A DNA stretch of 64,000 nt from an uncultured Bacteroidales bacterium (GCA_903945175.1 CAJAUM010000070.1:1-64000), one strand, 5' to 3'. Shown: positions 8,007 through 17,642, counted from the first letter of the stretch. Program-made: numbers and translations. Notes: generated by a model from the letters alone, not told the origin.

Positions 8007-9128
8007 TCATGCTTTCATCTCCTGATAATAGGAGTCCCGCTCAACGGGTGTTCGTTTTCCCTCCGTAATCATTGCAATCATTTGCGAAACAGTCATGGCC
8101 GGATTTTGATCCTCTGCTCCGGCCAGGGAATATATTTGGGTAGAATCATTGATGGTACCATCCATGTCATCAACGCCAAACGACATCGAAATTTGCGCCA
8201 GTTTCCGGCCAACAGCCGGCCAGTATGCTTTCAAATGGGGAAAGTTGTCAAGGTAAATCCGTGCGACTGCATACATTTTCATATCTTCCACTACTGAAAC
8301 TTCAGCAATATCGGACATTTCATTGTTTCTGTTTCGAAATTTCAACGGGATGAATGCATTGAAACCTCCCGTCCGGTCCTGAAGCTGCCGCAGGCGCTCC
8401 AGGTGATCGATACGGTGAAGGTAGGTTTCAAGATGACCGTAAAGCATCGTTGCATTGGATGGAATACCAATACGATGCGCTATTTCATGAATTTCAAGCC
8501 ATCTATTGGAGGATGATTTCATGCCACAGATGTTTTCGCGGATGGTCTCGTCAAAGATTTCAGCTCCTCCGCCAGGAATTGAACCGAGCCCGCACGATTT
8601 CAGATATTCCAATCCCTCGCTGATTTTCATTGCAGATTTTTCAATCATATAATCTAATTCAACAGCTGAATAGGCCTTCACATGCAGCCCGGGGCGGAGA
8701 GCCTTAATTTTTCTGAGCAGGTCGCCATAATAATAAATGTCGCGGTCGGGATGAACGGCCCCTGTTATATGCAATTCCAAAACGGTGTCATCCTGCAACT
8801 TGACCTTTTCAAGTATCTCATCTACACTAAGTTCCCATTTATTCGGGCTAAAATGATGCGAATAGGAGCAGAATTTGCACTTGTTGACACAGATATTGGT
8901 GGGTTCGATGTGAAAATTACGGATATAATAGGCGTTGGTCCCGTTATTTCTGGTTCTGACCATATCGGCCAGGAGTCCAAGGAGCCCCAGTTCAGCCTGC
9001 TCAAAAAGCGCTATCCCATCATCCGGAGAAATTCGCTCCCCAACAGATACTTTTCGGGCGATCTCCTTCAGAACATTTGGCTTGTCAATATAGTGCAGAA
9101 TTTTCTTATCACTGGTTCCGGTAGTCAT
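8007..9128 (-). CDS. mqnE: Aminodeoxyfutalosine synthase, radical SAM
   Basis: MqnE joins the product of MqnA with SAM to give aminodeoxyfutalosine in the futalosine route to menaquinone. The iron-sulfur motif CVNKCKFC gives Cys80, Cys84 and Cys87. Other family blocks are visible: PGGGAEIFDE, SNATMLYGH, FIPLKFRNRNNEM, and AGAEDQNPAMT near the C-terminus. The length of 373 matches MqnE. MqnC is a paralogue, but the SYSHHF sequence after the cluster motif and the FRNRNNEMS block favour MqnE. Other pathway genes lie at 14.1-17.0 kb. It sits tail to tail with plsC, with no bases between the stops. Confidence 0.9.
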   Translation of the reverse strand: MTTGTSDKKILHYIDKPNVLKEIARKVSVGERISPDDGIALFEQAELGLLGLLADMVRTRNNGTNAYYIRNFHIEPTNICVNKCKFCSYSHHFSPNKWELSVDEILEKVKLQDDTVLELHITGAVHPDRDIYYYGDLLRKIKALRPGLHVKAYSAVELDYMIEKSAMKISEGLEYLKSCGLGSIPGGGAEIFDETIRENICGMKSSSNRWLEIHEIAHRIGIPSNATMLYGHLETYLHRIDHLERLRQLQDRTGGFNAFIPLKFRNRNNEMSDIAEVSVVEDMKMYAVARIYLDNFPHLKAYWPAVGRKLAQISMSFGVDDMDGTINDSTQIYSLAGAEDQNPAMTVSQMIAMITEGKRTPVERDSYYQEMKA

Positions 9129-9131
9129 GAA

Positions 9132-10793
9132 TTATTGTTTAACGATTTTTCGCATCACCCTCCGCTCGCCATCGCCGATGCTGATCAGATACATTCCTCT
9201 GGTCAATCCTGCCATGTCAATATGGCTTTCGCGGTTCTGTAGTGCATTTAATTCCATGGTCAGCAGGGCGCGGCCCCAAAGATCATAAAGGACAACCTGA
9301 ACATTTCCATCCTTTCCCAGGGTGTTCCTGATATGCAACTGATCGAAAACGGGATTCGGATAGAGGGTGATCCGATCCTGCATTTCCTGTTCATCAACTG
9401 AAAGTGCCCAGCCATTTAATGCCATGACGCCTGATTTGATCGGATCAAGCCATGGTTCAAGTTGTTTTGTGGGTTCTGAGCCGTTTTGATTCCAATGAAA
9501 GGAAAACATTCCATAATAATCGGGTAATCCGAGTGCGACTGAATCGCAGGAGGAGTCTCCACCGGTCAGGGTGCCGACCAATCTTCTTCCCGTGTCAAAA
9601 ATCGGGGAACCTGACGATCCGCCTTCTGTTGTTCCATATCCGTGGGTGGTGGCTGACCAGTAAACTTTCCAGTGTGCCTGATCCGGATTCCCGGGATAGT
9701 TTGATCGCTGCAGTGGCGCTGTATAGGTCGAAATTTTTTTGATATCTCCCTGTGGGTGATGGATACTTACACCTGATGAACTCGGCGTTTCATCGCGACT
9801 CCATCCATTGAAATACACATTGTATGAATCGGGAATGGTAGAATTCAGCAGCACCATATAAAAATCGGAACCGGTATATCCGTTGCCTCCGCTGCGTGAT
9901 ACGAGGGTGGCGCCGGTAATGGATTTCAAAGAGGGTTCAGCGGTGGGATTCGGACAGTCGGAGCTCTCATAGTTAAAATAAAAGATCCACTTGCTGAGAT
10001 CCGTTTCCGTGGCTGAACCGCCGCAATGATCGGCCGTAAGAATGTAGGGCTTCCCGTCATTCAGGGTATTGTTCACCAGTGAACCGGTACACCATGAAAT
10101 GGAGGTTCCCTTCTTTACCTCAATCCGGGCAACGCCCCGTTTTTGGGTAGCCCATTGGGCGCCTTCGCTACAGTTGACATTGACCATGCATTTGCCCGCT
10201 GAGCCAAATCCGGTTTTAAGAGATGTGTATTCCGCAACCCCCCGGTAAGCATAGGCCACTTCGGAAATATGAATTAAGGGAGGTTCCAATCCGTCGGGGG
10301 TGTTGTATTCAAGCGTAAGCTGATCGCCGTATATCAACCCGGTGGCAAAGGTGAACAGGCTATTGTTGTTCAATGAGGTAAATGCACCAAGCCATTGTGT
10401 CCGGTTTGGATTGTACACAAAGAGTTTTCCCCCTTCAGGAATTTGAAACTGATCAAAATACAGGGTTATTGCAAGCGCCCCGGGCGATGTCAAACTCAGC
10501 CGCCAGATATTTGTTCCATCCTTTGCTCTTTCCCATAATCCGGAAGAATCAATACCGAGACTGACCGGCAGGTTAACGGCAAAGCGGTATGGAAGCGGGT
10601 TTTGTTCATCTTCACGCGCCAGAACATCCATTTCAGGCGGGGTCAATGTCACTATATCCCGTTCCACTGGGGGCATGGAGAGTGCAAAACTTCGCGGAAT
10701 GCCACCCTGGCTTAATTGGGCTGAAACTTTGTTGGGGAACAAGGCCGCATGACAGAAAAACAAAATCAGTATAAAACGAAAGCCTTGGTTCAT
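9132..10793 (-). CDS. T9SS-secreted lysyl-endopeptidase-like serine protease
   Basis: A 553-residue exported S1-type protease. Residues 1-26 are a signal peptide. A prodomain of about 170 residues precedes a chymotrypsin-fold domain with catalytic His256 (LTADHCG), Asp310 (YTGSDF) and Ser394 (GGSSGSP). The arrangement, with CTGSLVNN before the His and several cysteines, resembles Achromobacter-type lysyl endopeptidase. The final 85 residues are a T9SS type A sorting domain (ITLYPNPVFDQ, LTRGMYLISIGDG). Substrate preference for lysine is inferred, not visible. It lies three bases upstream of mqnE, but no functional link is apparent. Confidence 0.88.
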   Translation of the reverse strand: MNQGFRFILILFFCHAALFPNKVSAQLSQGGIPRSFALSMPPVERDIVTLTPPEMDVLAREDEQNPLPYRFAVNLPVSLGIDSSGLWERAKDGTNIWRLSLTSPGALAITLYFDQFQIPEGGKLFVYNPNRTQWLGAFTSLNNNSLFTFATGLIYGDQLTLEYNTPDGLEPPLIHISEVAYAYRGVAEYTSLKTGFGSAGKCMVNVNCSEGAQWATQKRGVARIEVKKGTSISWCTGSLVNNTLNDGKPYILTADHCGGSATETDLSKWIFYFNYESSDCPNPTAEPSLKSITGATLVSRSGGNGYTGSDFYMVLLNSTIPDSYNVYFNGWSRDETPSSSGVSIHHPQGDIKKISTYTAPLQRSNYPGNPDQAHWKVYWSATTHGYGTTEGGSSGSPIFDTGRRLVGTLTGGDSSCDSVALGLPDYYGMFSFHWNQNGSEPTKQLEPWLDPIKSGVMALNGWALSVDEQEMQDRITLYPNPVFDQLHIRNTLGKDGNVQVVLYDLWGRALLTMELNALQNRESHIDMAGLTRGMYLISIGDGERRVMRKIVKQ

Positions 10794-10806
10794 CCCTGTT
10801 GGTTGG

Positions 10807-12585
10807 TTAATTGATTATTGAAACTTTGCAGGTCAACTCCGCTGTGCCGTTACCCATTCTCAGGATATACATCCCGGGAGCCACGTCGCGTATATCCAGT
10901 GTTACTGCATCAGACATTAAAACCCTATCCCATACCCTGATCTCTCTCCCCAGGGCATTGATCAACCCGATTCGCCAGGTCTGCCCCCTTGACTGCCCAT
11001 ATTTCAGGGTTAACTGATCTTTGGTTGGATTCGGAAAAACGGAAGGATGTTCCATCCGCTTCACTTCACCAATACCCACCGTGGATTCGATTAAAATATC
11101 ATCGAGCATGAAGATAAACCCATTGTCGGTAATACACTGGATGCCAATGTAGACCTCCCTGTTGGTATACGCTGACAGGTCGTAACTGCGCTTTGTCCAG
11201 TCATTGGGAGCGCTATCAGCCACTGCATTCACAGGAATAAAGCTGGACGGTTTCAGATCAGTCACAGAAACTGCCACATGGTATTTCTCATAGCCATAAA
11301 ACGGATTATAGGTTTGTACCCAAAATTCGATGCGTGGATTGACACCAAGGCTCATCCTGGGTGTTATAAACCATTTATTATTTGGATTATACGGGGGTGG
11401 GGATGAAAAGCTACACCCAAGTTTCTGCCCCGATCGCGGCAGCAGGCTGGTCATGGGCGGCGTGGTGGTTGAAGGGTTAAAGCATATGTAAGCCATCGGC
11501 TCATTGGTGTGGGGGAATATGTATGGGAGGCCGCTTGGCTGGTCAATTCCATAGGTATTTCCACCCTTCACATCCATGGTCGTCCAGGGCCTAAAATCGA
11601 GCGTAAAGTCGGTAAGTGATTCAAAATCCATGGAGAGTGAAGAGGGGAAATCGGTCACGGTAAGGTACCCATCCTTTGTAATTGAATCTGATGATGTTCC
11701 ATTGCCGGCCTTCAGTTTAACAGGGTATTTGCCGGGAGCTGAATATTTGATCCCGGAGGGATTTTGCAGTGCAGAAAATGCCGGTGTGGCCCCGGTGAAC
11801 GTCCAGCTCCATGAGGTAGGGATTCCCGCAGATTGATCAGAAAAACTTACAGCCTCCCCTATTTTTACTGCGGTTTTATCTGAAGAAAAATCGGCTACAA
11901 CCGTCAATGATCCTTCTGCCTTCAGCTCCAGATCATCAATCATCATCAAAAAGTGATCGTTGGAAACGCAATGTATGGCTACAAAAATTTTCTGATTGTT
12001 AAAATTATTCAGGTTGAAGCTCTTTTTTACCCAGGCGGTTGTAGTATGCAACGTGTCTGTCCCGCTTATGGAGGTAAAACTTCCGGGATTGTTATCCGTG
12101 GTTGAAACAGCCACCTGGTAATCATCAACCTTGTAAGTGTCGTTGTACGATTTTATCCAGAAGGAAAAGCTGCCATTCATTCCCAGCTGAACCTGCGGGG
12201 AGATGAACCAGTCATCATTCCGAGGCGGGTTAGAGGAAAAGCAGGCTCCGAAACGGTTTCCCGAATGCGCTTGTATGGCTTGGTCAGTAGCCATAGAAGG
12301 AGTAACCAGCGCCGGGTTAAAACAGAGGAATGCCATTGGCTCCTCCTGATGAGGGAACGCATGGCTCAAAATACCATAGGTGTCATGCTTATCAACATCG
12401 TTTACCGTCCACTCATTGAAGGCAAGCGAGAAGTCAGGGAGATTTTCAAAGTCCATGACATAGTTCGTAAGCACCGGCCTTACAAGGGTATCCCCTGTTG
12501 CAGAAACCCCGCTTTTTAGGGCAAGCAATTGAAATACAAGCAGCAACTGCGAGATCAATAAAAATAGTCTCAACTTCATGGGCAA
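10807..12585 (-). CDS. T9SS-secreted adhesin-like protein, two choice-of-anchor J domains and PKD
   Basis: A 592-residue surface protein. After a signal peptide (residues 1-about 28) come a choice-of-anchor J (cleaved-adhesin) domain at about 43-225, a PKD domain at about 230-310 (VSFSDQSAGIPTSWSWTFTGA, PGKYPVKLKAGNG), a second anchor-J domain at about 318-500, and a T9SS sorting domain at the end (PSVFPNPTKDQ, VAPGMYILRMGNG). The two J domains are internal duplicates with parallel motifs (HTYGILS/NTYGIDQ, FPHQEEPMAFLCFNP/FPHTNEPMAYICFNP). The likely role is binding a polymer, protein or surface. It lies upstream of and on the same strand as the secreted protease. Confidence 0.88.
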   Translation of the reverse strand: MPMKLRLFLLISQLLLVFQLLALKSGVSATGDTLVRPVLTNYVMDFENLPDFSLAFNEWTVNDVDKHDTYGILSHAFPHQEEPMAFLCFNPALVTPSMATDQAIQAHSGNRFGACFSSNPPRNDDWFISPQVQLGMNGSFSFWIKSYNDTYKVDDYQVAVSTTDNNPGSFTSISGTDTLHTTTAWVKKSFNLNNFNNQKIFVAIHCVSNDHFLMMIDDLELKAEGSLTVVADFSSDKTAVKIGEAVSFSDQSAGIPTSWSWTFTGATPAFSALQNPSGIKYSAPGKYPVKLKAGNGTSSDSITKDGYLTVTDFPSSLSMDFESLTDFTLDFRPWTTMDVKGGNTYGIDQPSGLPYIFPHTNEPMAYICFNPSTTTPPMTSLLPRSGQKLGCSFSSPPPYNPNNKWFITPRMSLGVNPRIEFWVQTYNPFYGYEKYHVAVSVTDLKPSSFIPVNAVADSAPNDWTKRSYDLSAYTNREVYIGIQCITDNGFIFMLDDILIESTVGIGEVKRMEHPSVFPNPTKDQLTLKYGQSRGQTWRIGLINALGREIRVWDRVLMSDAVTLDIRDVAPGMYILRMGNGTAELTCKVSIIN

Positions 12586-12594
12586 GACAAACCG

Positions 12595-14016
12595 TTAAGT
12601 ACGCTTGTTTGGTAATTCCAGTCCATAGTTTTTAAGCCGGTCTTCCCGCCGCAGCAGAAAACCAAGAAAAATAGCGGCCACACCCAGGCTGGAAAAGACA
12701 AGCATGGGAACGGTATAGTCATAAACTGCCGTCGTATCCCCATTCTGAATGGCTTCGGCAACACCCGGGTTGACCATTTCAATGATGACCCCGATCAGCC
12801 AGGGGAAGAACATCAGTCCAATGTTCTGAATCCAGAACACAAGTGCATAGGCTGATCCGAGATACCGCTCCTCCACAATTTTAGGAACCGAAGGCCACAT
12901 GGAGGCAGGAACAAGGGAGAAGGCGATACCCAGCACGATGATGGCAATGATGGCCAGGGCCATGCTGTTGGGCAGAAATGCAAATGAAAGATGGGCCAGG
13001 GTAAGCAATACCGCGCCAAAAATCATAATGGTGGCTCCTTTCCCTTTTTTGTCAAGGAAATACCCGATGATGGGTGTAAGCAGAATGGTGCCGATGGGAA
13101 GGAGGCCGGAGATTTTACCGGCAATATGTGCATCAACGCCCAACTTCGACTGCATCATATGTACTGCATATTTCAGGAAAGGGAAAACACCGGAATAAAA
13201 AAGGACACACAAAAGGGAAATCAGAATGAATCCACGGTTTGTAATGATTTTCGCAAGATCCTTTAAATGGAATTCTTCGGTAGGATCTGCTCCGGGGCCT
13301 GCATTGCCTGTTTGTTTATCCAGCTTTTTATCCATGAATGTGTACATCAGGAAGGTCAGGAATCCAATGCAGATCAATGAAACCCCAACATAAACGGGAT
13401 TCAGTACATTGCCGGTCCTGATACCATCAACCATCTTTTCACCTGCCATGTCGGCAGAAAAGAAAAAGGCAACAGATGCGCCCAACCGGGCCGTTGCAAG
13501 CTGCATCCCCATGGCCAGGGCCATCTCTTTCCCTTTAAACCACTTGACAACTGTGCGTGAGGTGGTTATCCCCGCCATTTCAACACCAATGCCAAAAATT
13601 CCATACCCCAGGGCCGCTAACTTTGCAGTGGCTGGCATGGATGTCCAAAAAGAGTTGAAAAAATCAAAGCCGAATCCACCTTCATAAAAATAGGGAGAGA
13701 GACCGTACAATTTGATCATTCCACCAAAAAGCATCACCACGGTGGCCGTGAGACCTGTAAAACGGATTCCCATTTTATCAAGAATGATCCCTGAGATAAT
13801 TAAAAAACCAAGCACATTGAGCATGTACTCCGAACCGGAGAAAAAGCCGTAGTTGCTGGGTGTCCAGGCATAGGGCTTGATTTCAAGCAATGATTCAAGC
13901 GGGGCAATCATGTCGACAAAATAATAGGCCGACAACATGGTAAATGAGATCAGGGCCAGTGCAGACCATCGTACAGCCTTGGAATCACTCAGGAGCTTTT
14001 GAATTTTTTCAGTCAT
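12595..14016 (-). CDS. MFS transporter, MFSD1-like
   Basis: A 473-residue inner-membrane carrier with about 12 hydrophobic segments. The start chosen is the ATG at 14016 (MTEKIQKLL), because the 24 codons upstream would add an odd hydrophobic stretch. WFKGKEMALAMGMQLATARLG in the first half and LGSAYALVFWIQNIGL in the second half resemble the eukaryotic and bacterial MFSD1 subfamily, whose characterised members move dipeptides. Loop 2-3 has LDKMGIRFTG, an MFS motif-A position. The substrate is unknown. Peptide uptake would suit the neighbouring secreted protease, but that is inference. Confidence 0.8.
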   Translation of the reverse strand: MTEKIQKLLSDSKAVRWSALALISFTMLSAYYFVDMIAPLESLLEIKPYAWTPSNYGFFSGSEYMLNVLGFLIISGIILDKMGIRFTGLTATVVMLFGGMIKLYGLSPYFYEGGFGFDFFNSFWTSMPATAKLAALGYGIFGIGVEMAGITTSRTVVKWFKGKEMALAMGMQLATARLGASVAFFFSADMAGEKMVDGIRTGNVLNPVYVGVSLICIGFLTFLMYTFMDKKLDKQTGNAGPGADPTEEFHLKDLAKIITNRGFILISLLCVLFYSGVFPFLKYAVHMMQSKLGVDAHIAGKISGLLPIGTILLTPIIGYFLDKKGKGATIMIFGAVLLTLAHLSFAFLPNSMALAIIAIIVLGIAFSLVPASMWPSVPKIVEERYLGSAYALVFWIQNIGLMFFPWLIGVIIEMVNPGVAEAIQNGDTTAVYDYTVPMLVFSSLGVAAIFLGFLLRREDRLKNYGLELPNKRT

Positions 14017-14117
14017 AAAGGGGGGTGGAATTAAATGATCAATAATGTAAATCAGCCACAAAGCTAAAAAATATTTGGGTTCAAACATTACAATCCGGGA
14101 TTCTCAGGAGAAAAACC

Positions 14118-14125
14118 TAATTTTG
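14118..14125 (+). promoter_or_regulatory. Candidate -7 box TAATTTTG for mqnB
   Basis: TAATTTTG matches TAnnTTTG and ends 16 bases before the mqnB ATG at 14142. No convincing TTTG at -33 is seen. Confidence 0.4.
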
Positions 14126-14141
14126 TGAAAAAGCTATTTTT

Positions 14142-14837
14142 ATGCATTTTCTCATAGTCTCTGCCACCACGATGGAGATCAGGCCATTTCTTGAGGGGTT
14201 GCCCCTGATTGAAAAACAGAATGAGTACCTTTCGCGTTATCAATTGAAAAACAGCATCATTGATATCCTAATAACAGGGGTAGGCATGGTCCCGACAGCC
14301 TACTTTCTCGGCAAACAGCTTGAAAGGCGGCGCTACGACCTGATTATCAATGCGGGGATTGCAGGAACGTTTAACAGGGAACTGCCGCTCGGAACAGTTG
14401 TCAATGTCGTTGAGGACTGTGTTCCCGAATTGGGAGCGGAGGACGGCGACCAATTCCTGTCAATTTTCGAACTTGGCCTGGCTGATCCGGATTCACCCCC
14501 CTACCTTCATGGGAAATTGGTGAATGACATTTTGGAAAAGGATCTAGGGATCAACCTGGAAATTATCAGAAATCTTCCAAAGGTTACAGGCATCACATCA
14601 AACACCATCAGGGGCAATGCGGAAAGCATTATACGGATCAGGAAAATTGCCAAGGTTGATTTGGAAAGCATGGAAGGGGCGGCCTTTTTCTATGCCTGCT
14701 TATCCGCTGGTGTTCCCTGTCTTCAAATCCGGGCTATTTCAAACCTGGTCGAGGAGCGGAATAAAACACATTGGAAACTCCCCCTTGCTTTGAAAAATCT
14801 GAACAAACTGCTTATGGAATGTGTTAACTCCCAATGA
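14142..14837 (+). CDS. mqnB: Futalosine hydrolase
   Basis: MqnB cleaves hypoxanthine from futalosine to give dehypoxanthine futalosine in menaquinone synthesis. The 231-residue protein has the nucleoside phosphorylase/hydrolase fold: MHFLIVSATTMEIRPF at the N-terminus, INAGIAGTFNRELPLGTVVNV, and the late KVDLESMEGAAFFYACL block with the catalytic acid region. The stop overlaps the next start (14834-14837, ATGA), so it is coupled to the mqnD fusion gene. Length and motifs favour MqnB over MTA/SAH nucleosidase, as does the gene context. Confidence 0.9.
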   Translation: MHFLIVSATTMEIRPFLEGLPLIEKQNEYLSRYQLKNSIIDILITGVGMVPTAYFLGKQLERRRYDLIINAGIAGTFNRELPLGTVVNVVEDCVPELGAEDGDQFLSIFELGLADPDSPPYLHGKLVNDILEKDLGINLEIIRNLPKVTGITSNTIRGNAESIIRIRKIAKVDLESMEGAAFFYACLSAGVPCLQIRAISNLVEERNKTHWKLPLALKNLNKLLMECVNSQ

Positions 14838-16972
14838 TAAATTCAAACTCCATGTTAACGATCGGTATCTCTCCATGCCCCAACGACACCTTTATTTTTG
14901 ATGCGATCTTTCACCAAAGAATCGACCTGGAAGGATTACAATTTGAGTTCAGGTTTCATGATGTTGAAACGCTCAACCATAAGGCCATGTCAGTTGATTT
15001 AGACGTGATCAAGGTGAGCTTCTTTACCTATTTGCTGCTGCGGCAGAAATTTGAGTTGCTTGAGTCAGGAAGCGCCATGGGATTTGGCACCGGACCTTTA
15101 CTCATCAGTAAAAATGAATATACCCGCGAAGACCTTCCCCATCTTACGGTGGCCATTCCCGGCCATTTTACCACGGCACATATGCTGTTCCGGATGTTCG
15201 CACGGAGCGTGAAAAAAAAAGAATTCATGTTGTTTTCCGAAATAGAAGATGCCATTCTCAGGGGAGAGGTTGATGCCGGTGTGATCATCCATGAGAATCG
15301 TTTCACCTATGAAAAGAGAGGATTAAAAAAAATCGTTGACCTTGGCAGTCACTGGGAGAAACTTACCGGAGCCCCCATCCCGCTGGGTGGCATTGTTGCC
15401 CGGAAAGGACTGGGAGCCGATACCATCGAAAAGCTCAACCGCATCATGCATCGCAGTGTGAAATTTGCATTGGAACACCCCGAGGTGGCCATGCCTTTTG
15501 TGAAACAACATGCTCAGGAGATGGCTGAAGATGTGATGAAAAAACACATTCAGCTGTATGTCAATGAAAATACACTTAAAATCGGAACAGAAGGAAAGGC
15601 AGCCATTAAAAAACTTCAAGAGATCGCCAGCGAAATGGGGCTTCTGAGACAATCGAATCTGAAATCTGAATCAATCGAACAAGCGCTCCGATCTGCTATT
15701 CTGCAAGGCAGAATACGAAAGGAGGATACTGCAACAATCTTTTATGATCTCACATTTCTTGAAGAACGCATTCGCTACCTCACCTCATGCTTCCCTCCCG
15801 CCACCCTGCATGGATTGGCCATTAAAGCGAATCCCCTATTGCGGATCATGGAACATGTCAGGGGGGTTTCCCCCAACATCGGGGTTGAGGCAGCATCGAT
15901 TGGAGAGGTATCGCTGGCGCTGCAGGCAGGTTACCGGCCCGACCAGATTGTTTACGATTCTCCTGTAAAAACATTGGCTGATCTGGAGTTTGCGCTGAAA
16001 ACCGGCATCCATATCAACATGGATAATCTTTCAGAACTTGAACGGGTAGATAAAATACGGAATGAAACAAGTACAACTGGTGCGGGTAAGTTGGGAGCCT
16101 CACAGGAAAGCACCTCTACAATCGGGCTCAGAATAAATCCGCAGGTTGGTTTGGGAACCATTCAGGAATCAAGCGTAGCGGGTGAATATTCCAAATTTGG
16201 TGTTGCAATAAAGAATAACCGGAAGGAACTTGAACATGTGTTCCTCACCTACCCCTGGCTCACGGGAGTCCACCTGCATGTAGGTTCACAGGGATGTCCC
16301 CTGGGTATGCTGGCCGAAGGAATCGGCCTGTTGTACGATTTCGCCCAGGAGATGAACGAACGGCGCAGTGAAAAGGGGTTCCCTCACATCTCAATCTTTG
16401 ATATCGGCGGCGGACTGCCCGTTTCTTATCATTCAGATACGACGCCACCATTGATGGAAGATTACGTCACTGAAATCCTAAAGCGGGCACCGAAATTATT
16501 TGATTCTTTCAGGGTGATCACTGAATTTGGCCGTTGGAGCTATACCAATGCCGGCTGGACGGTCAGTCGGGTTGAATACGTGAAACACGACCCCGGCATC
16601 AATACAGCCATGCTCCATGTGGGGGCAGACCTGTTTGTAAGGGAGTGTCTGAATCCAAGAGACTGGCCACATGAATACAGCGTGTTTGATCAGGCCGGAA
16701 ACCTTAGGCAAGGCTGCGACGAGCACCCCTATAACCTGGCCGGGCCGCTTTGTTTTTCAGGGGATATCCTGGCCAAAGGGGTCATCCTTCCTGAAATAAA
16801 AGAGGGTGATTACCTGGTGATACACGACAGCGGCGGATATACCTTTAGCATGTGGTCGCGCTATAACAGCCGCCAAACACCCAGGATTTTAGGATATTAC
16901 AATGATGGTGAGCGTTTTGACCTATTGAAAGAGCGCGAAAGTCTGGAGGAACTTCACAGGTTTTGGAAGTGA
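14834..16972 (+). CDS. mqnD: MqnD (1,4-dihydroxy-6-naphthoate synthase) fused to LysA-like PLP decarboxylase
   Basis: A 712-residue two-domain protein in one uninterrupted frame. Residues 1 to about 270 are MqnD (GISPCPNDTFIFDA, DVIKVSFFTYLLL, GSAMGFGTGPLLIS, PLGGIVARKGLG), which turns cyclic dehypoxanthine futalosine into dihydroxynaphthoate. Residues about 280-712 are a fold-III PLP decarboxylase of the diaminopimelate/carboxynorspermidine kind: AIKANP with PLP Lys331, HLHVGSQ, FDIGGGLP, EFGRWS in place of the usual EPGR, GPLCFSGD with the conserved Cys, and SGGYTFSMWSRYNSR. The ATG at 15635 could mark a former separate start. The decarboxylase substrate is unknown. Coupling to mqnB argues for expression with menaquinone synthesis. 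Confidence 0.88.
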   Translation: MINSNSMLTIGISPCPNDTFIFDAIFHQRIDLEGLQFEFRFHDVETLNHKAMSVDLDVIKVSFFTYLLLRQKFELLESGSAMGFGTGPLLISKNEYTREDLPHLTVAIPGHFTTAHMLFRMFARSVKKKEFMLFSEIEDAILRGEVDAGVIIHENRFTYEKRGLKKIVDLGSHWEKLTGAPIPLGGIVARKGLGADTIEKLNRIMHRSVKFALEHPEVAMPFVKQHAQEMAEDVMKKHIQLYVNENTLKIGTEGKAAIKKLQEIASEMGLLRQSNLKSESIEQALRSAILQGRIRKEDTATIFYDLTFLEERIRYLTSCFPPATLHGLAIKANPLLRIMEHVRGVSPNIGVEAASIGEVSLALQAGYRPDQIVYDSPVKTLADLEFALKTGIHINMDNLSELERVDKIRNETSTTGAGKLGASQESTSTIGLRINPQVGLGTIQESSVAGEYSKFGVAIKNNRKELEHVFLTYPWLTGVHLHVGSQGCPLGMLAEGIGLLYDFAQEMNERRSEKGFPHISIFDIGGGLPVSYHSDTTPPLMEDYVTEILKRAPKLFDSFRVITEFGRWSYTNAGWTVSRVEYVKHDPGINTAMLHVGADLFVRECLNPRDWPHEYSVFDQAGNLRQGCDEHPYNLAGPLCFSGDILAKGVILPEIKEGDYLVIHDSGGYTFSMWSRYNSRQTPRILGYYNDGERFDLLKERESLEELHRFWK

Positions 16973-16977
16973 ACGCA

Positions 16978-17020
16978 TAATCGTGACGCGTGACAGAAAA
17001 GCGTGACGCGTGACACGTGA
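16978..17020. repeat. Heptanucleotide repeat GCGTGAC
   Basis: Several copies of the 7-base unit GCGTGAC, some broken by short inserts, fill the gap between two convergent genes. The first 17 bases (16978-16994) recur identically at 27834-27850. Confidence 0.7.
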
Positions 17021-17025
17021 CGGGT

Positions 17026-17559
17026 TCAGGTTCCCCGTTCCCCGGCGAACTGATCATCCCTATTCTTAAACAACACATTGAAGGTGGTGAGACTTCCGTA
17101 AACCCGCGTGATATATTGCTGCATCTCTACCTTTTCCTGATCTGTCAGTTCGCTTGCGTTCAGTTTCTGTTCAAGAACGCGAAGCCGGTCGCGTACCATA
17201 ACGATTTTATGAAAAAAGGTCTCCATGGGCACCTCTTTCTCTTTAAGCCCCGGATCACTTGGATACATTACCAGTCTCCCTCCGGTCCATTTCGAGCCCA
17301 ATGGAACTGTCTCCTGGATGTCACTGAAACGCTGGAGCACCCGGATAAGTCCCTTTTCGATTTTTTCATAGGTCACCAATTCCGAAGGAGTTTCAACAGC
17401 TTCTATTGTTTCCATTCCTTCATAATCACGCATGATGATGCGGGTACCATGTTCGATGAATGTGATCTCATACGCGTCGGAGCGGACCTGAATGACGACC
17501 CCTTTGCCAAACTGCGGATGTTTTACCCTGGAACCTATTCCCAACATGATTGCAGCCAT
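17026..17559 (-). CDS. Hypothetical protein with UvrD-tail-like (tudor) N-terminus
   Basis: A 177-residue soluble protein. Residues about 6-60 (LGIGSRVKHPQFGKGVVIQV) resemble the small tudor-like domain at the C-terminus of UvrD/PcrA helicases and CarD-type proteins, which contact RNA polymerase. The remainder is helical with a probable coiled coil (RDRLRVLEQKLNASELTDQEKVEMQQYI). No catalytic motif is seen. The start may instead be Met5 at 17547. A role in transcription or repair is inference from the N-terminal resemblance only. It is convergent with the mqnD fusion gene. Confidence 0.65.
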   Translation of the reverse strand: MAAIMLGIGSRVKHPQFGKGVVIQVRSDAYEITFIEHGTRIIMRDYEGMETIEAVETPSELVTYEKIEKGLIRVLQRFSDIQETVPLGSKWTGGRLVMYPSDPGLKEKEVPMETFFHKIVMVRDRLRVLEQKLNASELTDQEKVEMQQYITRVYGSLTTFNVLFKNRDDQFAGERGT

Positions 17560-17642
17560 ATAAAGATGTTTAAAGATTGAAAAATCAAGGTGTAAAAATA
17601 GGCAAAATGAATCAATTATTATGTTTCCACCTGGTCATTGTG

